This document shows, in pieces, positions 54,242 to 60,918 of a DNA stretch of 64,000 nucleotides. Source of the DNA: Bryobacterales bacterium (GTDB lineage: Bacteria > Acidobacteriota > Terriglobia > Bryobacterales > Bryobacteraceae). The DNA is taken from the NCBI GenBank assembly GCA_947446025.1, contig CANFEY010000009.1:1-64000 (forward strand), read 5' to 3'. Positions within the stretch are counted from its first letter, which is position 1. The number at the start of each line of letters is the position of its first letter. The translations under genes were made by a program, and so were the position numbers. A model generated the notes under the pieces. It worked only from the letters and a program-made list of their open reading frames with translations. It did no database searches and was not told the DNA's origin.

Positions 54242-54496
54242 ATGGCTCGTACGAAGCGTCCCCAGTCCTACCAGATTGCTTTGGTCCCCGACGAGGACGG
54301 AGGCTTCACAGTCGTGGTCCCATCATTGCCGGGCTGCATCTCCTACGGCGAAACCGTCGAGGCCGCAACACGGAACGCACGCGAAGCGATCGAACTGCAC
54401 CTGGAGAATCTAGCGGCGCACAAGGAACCCATTCCAAAGGGTCACGAATCCGCCCCCGTATTCAGCGCGTTGGTTCAACTCTCCGATGTCCGCTAA
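54242..54496 (+). CDS. hicB: HicB-family antitoxin
   Basis: An 84-residue HicB. YQIALVPDEDGGFTVVVPSL and PGCISYGETVEAATRNAREA are the HicB signature (a partial RNase H fold). There is no C-terminal ribbon-helix-helix or HTH domain, so DNA binding is doubtful. It overlaps the toxin gene by 11 bases and, unusually, precedes it. The intact antitoxin next to a broken toxin suggests a decaying module. Confidence 0.88.
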   Translation: MARTKRPQSYQIALVPDEDGGFTVVVPSLPGCISYGETVEAATRNAREAIELHLENLAAHKEPIPKGHESAPVFSALVQLSDVR

Positions 54497-54720
54497 CCGG
54501 CTCCCTGCCGTCCGTCCCAAGGATGCCTTGAAGGCGCTGGAAAGAGCGGGCTTCGTTCAATGGCGTCAAAAGGGCAGCCACCTAACGATGTATCGCGAAT
54601 CTGATGGGGCGAGCCTAACGGTGCCGATGCACTTCGCGCAGTCCGTACCCAGAAGGCACGCTCCGCACGATCATCCGCAGCGCCAACCTATCCGTCAAGG
54701 AGTTCATCGCGCTTCTGTAG
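54486..54720 (+). pseudogene. hicA: HicA-family mRNA interferase, frameshifted
   Basis: The N-terminal part is a good HicA (VRPKDALKALERAGFVQWRQ, then KGSH with the catalytic His and LTVPMHF). In this frame the rest is unrelated. From about 54655 the +1 frame resumes with GTLRTIIRSANLSVKEFIALL and TAG at 54718, which is the normal HicA ending. So one base was gained (or two lost) between 54632 and 54655. The unshifted frame runs on to 54767. The toxin is probably inactive. Confidence 0.82.
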
Positions 54721-54763
54721 TGGAGTCCAATCGTGGTCGTCGACGCGCTACGGGATGTGGCGC

Positions 54764-54791
54764 TTGACATGCTGGGGGGGGGGAATACACT
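54764..54791 (+). promoter_or_regulatory. Promoter with a G10 tract in the spacer (possible phase-variable)
   Basis: TTGACA (54764-54769, perfect -35), 16 bases of spacer containing ten consecutive G (54774-54783), then TACACT (54786-54791, 4/6 to the -10 consensus). The ATG of the lipoprotein is at 54798, seven bases after the -10, so the transcript would be leaderless or nearly so. Slippage of the G tract would change -35/-10 spacing, the phase-variation layout known from Neisseria porA. Confidence 0.6.
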
Positions 54792-54797
54792 CACTCT

Positions 54798-55262
54798 ATG
54801 AGAATTCAATCCTCTCCCGTGCTCCCTCTATTGGCCGTTTCCGTGATGTTGTCTGGTTGCACTCTTGGCTTGAGCCAGCAAAAGTCAGCCGAACCTATTT
54901 CGTATGCAGATGTTGAGAGAAACCCCAAGGCTGCAATCGGCAAAAGAGTCGTTTGGGTAGGGCATGAGATGGAATATCGTGTCGGGAACGACGCCCAAGG
55001 CAAGACTGAAATCTCAAGGACCTATCTATTGAAGCCACTTCCTCCCAGTGGTGACCTCAAGTTTTTCGTGGTCCACGAAGAGACAACTCAGAAAACTGAA
55101 GCGGCGAACAAACTCCGTGAATTCGATGACCGAAAGATTTCCGGGACGATTTCAAGAATGGTTACCAGAATTGTTTCCATCGGGGGAGTGCAGCAGTCGG
55201 TAGAAGTTCCGTTTATCTCCAATGCCACGGTCGATGCCGCCGACAGCGTGGCCAAGAAATAA
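54798..55262 (+). CDS. Small lipoprotein of unknown function
   Basis: A 154-residue protein with a type II signal peptide; the lipobox is MLSGC (Cys21), so the mature form is lipid-anchored. After a short linker comes a single globular domain (ISYADVERNPKAAIGKRVVW, FFVVHEETTQKTEAANKLRE, KISGTISRMVTRIVSI) of likely beta-rich OB-like type. No homologue is recognised. No Shine-Dalgarno precedes the ATG. The G10-tract promoter suggests variable expression at the cell surface. Confidence 0.7.
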   Translation: MRIQSSPVLPLLAVSVMLSGCTLGLSQQKSAEPISYADVERNPKAAIGKRVVWVGHEMEYRVGNDAQGKTEISRTYLLKPLPPSGDLKFFVVHEETTQKTEAANKLREFDDRKISGTISRMVTRIVSIGGVQQSVEVPFISNATVDAADSVAKK

Positions 55263-55290
55263 ACTCCCTCAAGTGCGGCTCGCCCCCGAC

Positions 55291-55476
55291 CTACTCCACC
55301 ACATCCCGGCCCAGGCTGAACGAGATTGCCGTCTTTGGCTCGGCCATAACAACCTTCGCGCGGCGAAAGCACGCGGCATCCAATATGGGCGCTGCATCTG
55401 GGTCTGCTTTCACAGCCTCATGAACGTCGCTGTCGGTTAGCGAATCGAACCGCTTCCAGTTGGTCTTCGTTCTCAT
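55291..55476 (-). CDS. Truncated DUF4415 (BrnA-like) antitoxin remnant
   Basis: Sixty-one residues starting MRTKTNWKRFDSLTDSDVHE, with DPDAAPILDAACFRRAKVVM then FSLGRDVVE and TAG. This is the first half of the DUF4415/BrnA antitoxin pattern (ending at the V-[LV]-E-[W] strand of the ribbon-helix-helix), and the second half is missing. The start lies in an ATGA overlap with the stop of the PQQ dehydrogenase, which is unexpected for an antitoxin and hints at chance or at fusion by rearrangement. No BrnT toxin is adjacent. Confidence 0.55.
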   Translation of the reverse strand: MRTKTNWKRFDSLTDSDVHEAVKADPDAAPILDAACFRRAKVVMAEPKTAISFSLGRDVVE

Positions 55477-57200
55477 TGCGGCAGCGCGAACACGTACACC
55501 GCCGTGTGACCCCTGGGAGCTTTTGCCGCTGCGCCCATGTTGGACATCAACGTTTCGCCCGTGGTGACCGCGACGTACTGACGCCCGTTGACCGCATACG
55601 TCATCGTGTTCACAGCGATCGGTCCTCCCAGGATCGACTCCCACAACTGCTTGCCCGTGGCCGCGTCATAGGCGCGGAAGCGGCGGTTCAAGTCACCGTG
55701 GAACACCACGTCGCCCGCGGTGGCCAGCGTCGAGCCGTTGCTCGGGATGGGGCCTTTGCCGAAGTGGATCATCTCGCCCGTTTCCAAGTTCACCTTCGCG
55801 ATGCCGGCGAACTCTTCGGGCTTGCCTTCGGGGCGCTGCTTGCCGACGCGGCGTTCGTTGCCTTGCGGACCCTTGCGCGTCATGTCGAGGCAATTGTCCA
55901 CATACGGAACGTACACGGACTTCGTGCCCGGATGATACGAACTCGGCCAGTAGCTGGTCGTATTGAAGTAGCAGATCAGGTGATTCTCACCTGGAGTCTT
56001 CAATACCAAGTCCCAGTTGATCGACGTCTTGCCCGTCGCGCCATCCACGTTCGAAATCAGGAAGCGCGGCGTGTCGAAGGGGAACGGCGTCGCCCACAGC
56101 AGTTCCCCGGTCCCGCGGTCGTTGACGAAGATGCCGCCGCCTTCGCCCATCATCACGGAGACATCACGCTCCTCGCCGCGTTTGATGTTGGGATTGATCC
56201 ACTTCACCCACTTCGGATCGGGGTTGAACTTCACGCGCGTCAGGATGCGTTCATTGGTGAAGTCTTCATCCCAATCGTCGCCAGGCAGATGCTGGTAATA
56301 CCAAACGAGCTTCCCCGTATCCGGATTAATCGCCAGCGTCGAGTTGCTATAGAGGTCCGACGGCGAGGTGCGCGACGTCGCGTCGGGATTCCCGTCATGC
56401 CGGTCCGCACGCGTGTTCGGCATCGGATTCGCGACGCCCCAATACACCAGGTTCCTCACCGGATCGTACGACCCCGGCAAGCCCCAGGTCGAAGCCATAT
56501 TCTTCTCATGCGTCGCCGCTGAAGGGTTTCCCCAGCTCTCATACCCAGGCTCGCCCGGCCCCGGCACCGTGTAGAACTTCCACAGCTCCTTGCCAGTTAG
56601 TGCGTCATGCGCCACGATGAAGCAACTGGTCCGGGTCTGCGAGCACGCCCGCCCCGAAATCACCTTGCCGTTCGCGATCACCGGTCCCGAGGTCTGCCCC
56701 GCCGTCCCCGCATACGTCTCCCAACGCTTCTCGCCCGTGCGAGCATCGAGCCCCACCACGAATCCGTCAGGCGCGGTATACGTAACGATGTCCTGAAAAA
56801 TCGCGATGGTTTTCGACCGGGCCTGGCTCGCCACATTCGCCGCCAGATTCGGGCGCTTGTATTCCCACAAGATATCGCCATTCGTCGCATTCAGCGCTTG
56901 CACCATCCCGCCAGGGACGATGATGTACATAGTCCCGTCATGCACAATCGGAATCGACTCCGTAGTTCCCGTGCCGAGCCCGCGCACCCAGGCGAGCCCG
57001 AGCTTGCTCACGTTGTTCTTATCGATCTGCGTAAGCGGACTGAACCGCTGCGCATCCTGCGTGCGGCTGAAGCTCAGCCAGTCATTCGGACTGGGATTCT
57101 TCAGCATCTCCTCGGTGACAGGCTTGAAATTCTGCACCTGGGCAAACGCCGCGGCGCTGAGCGCAAACAGAGCGATCCATTTCGAGTTCATGAGGAGCAT
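55473..57200 (-). CDS. Secreted PQQ-dependent dehydrogenase, third copy
   Basis: A 575-residue exported propeller enzyme with a signal peptide (MLLMNSKWIALFALSAAAFAQ). The blade motifs GMVQALNATNGDILWEYK and DGFVVGLDARTGEKRWETY and the catalytic-region GDDWDEDFTNERILTRV identify it as a PQQ alcohol/glucose-type dehydrogenase. It has no adjacent-cysteine pair but has CSQTRTSC at the comparable place, and no haem domain. It differs from both other PQQ enzymes here, so substrates probably differ. The start with AAGGGG six bases upstream is the ATG at 57200; a second ATG is at 57191. Confidence 0.88.
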   Translation of the reverse strand: MLLMNSKWIALFALSAAAFAQVQNFKPVTEEMLKNPSPNDWLSFSRTQDAQRFSPLTQIDKNNVSKLGLAWVRGLGTGTTESIPIVHDGTMYIIVPGGMVQALNATNGDILWEYKRPNLAANVASQARSKTIAIFQDIVTYTAPDGFVVGLDARTGEKRWETYAGTAGQTSGPVIANGKVISGRACSQTRTSCFIVAHDALTGKELWKFYTVPGPGEPGYESWGNPSAATHEKNMASTWGLPGSYDPVRNLVYWGVANPMPNTRADRHDGNPDATSRTSPSDLYSNSTLAINPDTGKLVWYYQHLPGDDWDEDFTNERILTRVKFNPDPKWVKWINPNIKRGEERDVSVMMGEGGGIFVNDRGTGELLWATPFPFDTPRFLISNVDGATGKTSINWDLVLKTPGENHLICYFNTTSYWPSSYHPGTKSVYVPYVDNCLDMTRKGPQGNERRVGKQRPEGKPEEFAGIAKVNLETGEMIHFGKGPIPSNGSTLATAGDVVFHGDLNRRFRAYDAATGKQLWESILGGPIAVNTMTYAVNGRQYVAVTTGETLMSNMGAAAKAPRGHTAVYVFALPQ

Positions 57201-57246
57201 TGTAGCCCCTTGACCCGTGGGCAGCAATGCGGGACGCTGGCTAGCG

Positions 57247-58791
57247 ATGCTCACACGCCGCACGCTCTCGAAAACCCTCCTCGCCGCCCCGTTTATTTTG
57301 AAGGCCCAACAAGGACCGCTACGCGCCCGCGTCAAGATCGACACCGAGCGCATCATCGGCGACATTGATCCGAAGATCTACGGCAATTTCGCCGAACATT
57401 TGGGACGCTGCATCGACGGCGGAATCTTTGACGAAAAGTCACCGCTCTCCGACGCCAAGGGCTACCGAAAAGATGTTCTGGCCGCCGCGAAGGACCTGAA
57501 CGTCACGCAGCTCCGCTGGCCGGGCGGCAACTTCTCCTCCAACTACCACTGGCGCGACGGCATCGGACCGCGCGATCAGCGGCCTCCACGCCTCGATATG
57601 GCCTGGGGAGCGGTCGAATCGAATCGCTTCGGCACGCACGACTTCCTCGACTATTCACAAGCGCTGGGCGCGGAGCCCTACATCTGCGCCAACCTCGGCA
57701 CAGGCACTTGGACCGAAGCGCAGGAGTGGGTGGAGTACTGCAACGGGTCCGCTGACACCGCCGTAACACGCGAGCGCAAGCGCAACGGCCGCGCCGAGCC
57801 GTGGAAGGTCACCTACTGGGGCCTGGGCAATGAGATGGACGGCGGCTGGCAGATGGGCCACCGCGATGTGGTCGAGTATTCCAAGTTCGCACTGGAAGCC
57901 GCGAAGCTGATGAAGTGGACTGATCCGAGTATCAAGCTGATCGCCGCAGGCTCGTCGAATTACGGAGGAGGCTCCGATTGGATCGGTTGGAACCGCACCG
58001 TGCTCGACTTCCTCAAGAACCACGCCGACTATCTTGCGCTACACCTCTACGTCGGCAACAACGCGAACGACTACCCGGAGTTCATCGCGTCCTCCATGGA
58101 ACTCTACGACCGCATCAAGACAGCCGAGGGCGTAATCGATGCGGCTCTCAACGGCGTGCGTAACCGCAAGATCTACATCGCGTGGGACGAGTGGAACGTG
58201 TGGTACCGGGCGCGCGGTGCCAACCAAGGCACGGGCCGCCGCATCCTGGAAGAGCACTACAACTTAGAAGACGCACTGGTCGTCGCCACCTTCCTCAACG
58301 CCTTCATCAACAACGCCCACATCCTGAAGATCGCGAACATGGCGCAACTGGTCAACGTGATCGCGCCCATCTTCACTAACGATACTGGCCTGTTTTTACA
58401 GACAATTTACTACCCGCTGCAGCTCTTCGCCAAGAACGCGCGGGGCAAGGCGCTGGACCTGTTCGTCGAAACGCCGCGCTACAACAGCCGGCGCTTCAAC
58501 GGCGTCCCCTATCTTGACATCTCCGCCGCCCACGACAACGGATCGCTGGTGATCAACGTAGTCAACCGTCACCGCACCGAGGCCATCGAGACGACCTTCG
58601 AGGCGCAGGACAAAGGTTTCAGTACCGCCGTGGAAGCTGTGGAAGTGAACGGTCCCGATATCAAGTCCGAAAATGATTTCGGCAAGTCGCCCGTCGCGCC
58701 CGTGATCCGCACCGCAGCGGCACAACCGAAGACGTTACGCTACAGCTTCCCGCCGCACTCCTATACAATGCTGCGCGTCAAACTTGTTTGA
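57247..58791 (+). CDS. Alpha-L-arabinofuranosidase, GH51, Tat-exported
   Basis: A 514-residue GH51 enzyme removing arabinofuranose from plant-type hemicellulose. A Tat-like signal (MLTRRTLSKTLLAAPFILKA, twin Arg) begins the protein. DPKIYGNFAEHLGRCIDGGIF is the family start, GLGNEMDGGWQMG holds the acid/base Glu, and IAWDEWNVWYRARGAN the nucleophile Glu. The C-terminal beta domain ends PHSYTMLRVKL. It is transcribed away from the PQQ gene. Its stop overlaps the next gene by 14 bases in convergent orientation. Confidence 0.93.
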   Translation: MLTRRTLSKTLLAAPFILKAQQGPLRARVKIDTERIIGDIDPKIYGNFAEHLGRCIDGGIFDEKSPLSDAKGYRKDVLAAAKDLNVTQLRWPGGNFSSNYHWRDGIGPRDQRPPRLDMAWGAVESNRFGTHDFLDYSQALGAEPYICANLGTGTWTEAQEWVEYCNGSADTAVTRERKRNGRAEPWKVTYWGLGNEMDGGWQMGHRDVVEYSKFALEAAKLMKWTDPSIKLIAAGSSNYGGGSDWIGWNRTVLDFLKNHADYLALHLYVGNNANDYPEFIASSMELYDRIKTAEGVIDAALNGVRNRKIYIAWDEWNVWYRARGANQGTGRRILEEHYNLEDALVVATFLNAFINNAHILKIANMAQLVNVIAPIFTNDTGLFLQTIYYPLQLFAKNARGKALDLFVETPRYNSRRFNGVPYLDISAAHDNGSLVINVVNRHRTEAIETTFEAQDKGFSTAVEAVEVNGPDIKSENDFGKSPVAPVIRTAAAQPKTLRYSFPPHSYTMLRVKLV

Positions 58792-60010
58792 GTGCCTGCT
58801 CGAAATCGGTGAGCAGATCCCGCCAATCTTCGATGCCCACCGACACACGGACCAGGCCGTCCGTAATTCCGTTTTCCGCGAACTGCGCGTCGGTGAAGCC
58901 GGAGTGTGTCGTAGTCTTGGGGTGGCACACCAGCGTCTCCACGCCGCCTAGCGACACCGCCATGTAGGCGAGCTTCAAACGGCGCAGGAAGTCGAAGGCG
59001 GCGGGCTTGCCGCCGTGTAGGTCAATGGAAAACATCGCGCCGGGATAGTCACACTGCTCGGTGCGGATGCGGCGCTGCTCGGAGTCGGTGAAGAGAGTCG
59101 GGTAGATCACGCGCTGAATCTTTGGATTGGCGGCAAGGCGCTCCGCGATCCGCTGCGCGTTCTTGCTTGCCTTGTTCATCCGCAAGAGCACGGTGGGCAA
59201 GCGTTGCGTCAGCATCCAGCATTCGTCCGGCTGCAGAATGTTGCCGAACAGGCTGCGCTTCAGATGCATAGCCTGAATCAACGCGGGGTCTTTCGCCAGC
59301 ACGACGCCGCCGATGAAGTCGCTGGAGCCCGAAAGATACTTCGTCGCCGAGTAGAGCACCATGTCGGCCCCGCGCTTGAGCGGATGCTGAAACGCGGGGC
59401 CCAGCATGGTGTTATCCACCATTACCAGCGGGCGCGGCGTGCGCTCGGCGGCAAGGTTGGCGCATTCCTGGATGCTGGTCATCACCAGCGTCGGGTTCGC
59501 GGGCGTCTCCACCAGAACAACCTTCAAGCGCTCGGTATTGCGCACCGCCGCTTGCATCTCGGCGTGATTGCCCGCGCGCACTGCGATTCCGCGCACGCCC
59601 CATGAGGCCAGGAACTTTTCCACCAACGTCTGCGTGCCGCCGTAAATCGGGATTGTGTAGACCACCGCGTCACCGGGCTGAAGAAACGCCAGCAGCGCGG
59701 TCATGATCGCGGCCATGCCAGAGTTGAACGCCAGCGCGGCCCGCGCACCCAGTTCCAAAGGCACAATCTAATCTTCCAGAATCTGCGCGTTCGGGTGGTT
59801 GAAGCGCGAATAGATCAGGTCCGGAATTTCGCCGGCCTCCGGCTGCTCGCGCCCAGAGGAAAGATCGAACGCCCGCTCCGCGGCTTCGGGGCTGGAAAAA
59901 ACGTAGGTCGAACTGCGAAACACCGCGGGCCGCGCCGAACCCACCGAAAGCCGTGGATCAAAGCCGCGCGTCAGGGTCTGCGTGGGAGGCCGTTGTTTCT
60001 TTTCGGGCAT
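58778..60010 (-). CDS. Trans-sulfuration PLP enzyme (cystathionine gamma-synthase/lyase family), interrupted by TAG
   Basis: One open frame of 411 codons broken only by TAG at 59770-59768 (codon 81). The first part ends FNHPNAQILED and the second begins IVPLELGARAALAFNSG, which join seamlessly as in the family (usually ILED[x]IVPLE). The PLP lysine lies in LYSATKYLSGSSDFIGGVV, PIYGGTQTLVEKFL is typical, and the C-terminus SVGIEDWRDLLTDFEQAL is classical. It is a Cys/Met metabolism (Met-gamma-lyase, MetB/MetZ) type enzyme. If TAG is a true stop the protein is dead. If it is suppressed, a full 410-residue enzyme results. A shorter start downstream would lose the N-terminal arm. Confidence 0.82.
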
Positions 60011-60056
60011 GCCATCAGTCTACGCTGTATTTTCGTTGCTATATTGAAAGGGTCCC

Positions 60057-60680
60057 GTGACCCCAACCCCCGCCACTCCCGCCTTTGACGAAGCCCCGCT
60101 TGTTGCCCGGGCCAAGGCTGGGGATGCGGCGGCGCTTTCTGAGCTGGTCTCCAAGTACGAGCGCAAAATCTTCCGCTTGGCAAAAAACATTACGCGGCAG
60201 GATGAAGACGCGGAAGACGTGCTGCAGGACGCGTTCCTGAAGGCCTACGAACACCTGGACCGGTTTTAGGGCAACTCGAAATTCTACACCTGGTTGGTGC
60301 GCATCGCGGTGAACGAAGCGCTCATGAAGCTGCGCAAACGCAAGACGGACCGCACGGTTCCGCTTGATGAACCCGTGGATTTGGGCGAAGACGTTATGCA
60401 GCGCGAGATCGCTGTGTGGGACGGCAACCCTGAGCAGCTGTATTCGGGCGAAGAAATGAAGAAGATCCTTGAGGACGCGCTGGACACCCTCAAGCCAGAT
60501 TTCCGCACCGTTTTTACGCTGCGGGACATCGAAGAATTGAGCACGGAAGAGACGGCCGAGGCACTGGATATTTCCGTGGCTGCCGTGAAGAGCCGCCTGC
60601 TGCGGGCGCGGCTCGCGCTGCGGGAGAAGTTGACCCGCCAGTTCAAGCGTAAAGGAGGCACAGGGTTTGATTTCATGTAA
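60057..60680 (+). CDS. ECF RNA polymerase sigma factor, interrupted by in-frame TAG
   Basis: A 207-residue sigma-E-type frame, GTG start at 60057, broken by TAG at 60267-60269. The first part ends in region 2.2 (DEDAEDVLQDAFLKAYEHLD, RF) and the next codons read GNSKFYTWLVRIAVNEALMK, the region 2.3-2.4 that normally follows FQG or FRG. A CAG-to-TAG change at that Gln position explains the break. Region 4 (FTLRDIEELSTEETAEALDI and VAAVKSRLLRARLALREKL) is intact. It overlaps the anti-sigma gene by 14 bases, so the pair was a functional unit until the interruption, or still is if TAG is suppressed. Confidence 0.85.
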
Positions 60681-60918
60681 AGACTTCCTGCGGGAACTGA
60701 ACGAATACCTGGACGAGGCGGTGGACCCGGCCACGAAGCAGCATTGGCAATCGCATGTCGACGAGTGTCCCAACTGCTTCGTGATCGTGGATACGACCAA
60801 GAAGACGATGCAGGTTTACAAGGGCATGGAAGAGCAGCAGCTGCCCGTGGACATCAAGAGCCGCTTGATGCAGGCCTTAGAAAGGAAGATGGCGGCCCGA
60901 AAATCCGTCCCGCAGTAA
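60667..60918 (+). CDS. Zinc-finger anti-sigma factor (ZAS type)
   Basis: An 83-residue anti-sigma factor from a TTG start inside the sigma gene's 3' end. The HVDECPNC motif (H-x3-C-x2-C), with C4 as a possible fourth ligand, is the ZAS zinc site that senses redox or metal stress and binds the sigma region 2-4 interface. No membrane helix follows, so it is a soluble form. It holds the sigma factor inactive until a signal acts. Confidence 0.85.
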   Translation: MISCKDFLRELNEYLDEAVDPATKQHWQSHVDECPNCFVIVDTTKKTMQVYKGMEEQQLPVDIKSRLMQALERKMAARKSVPQ

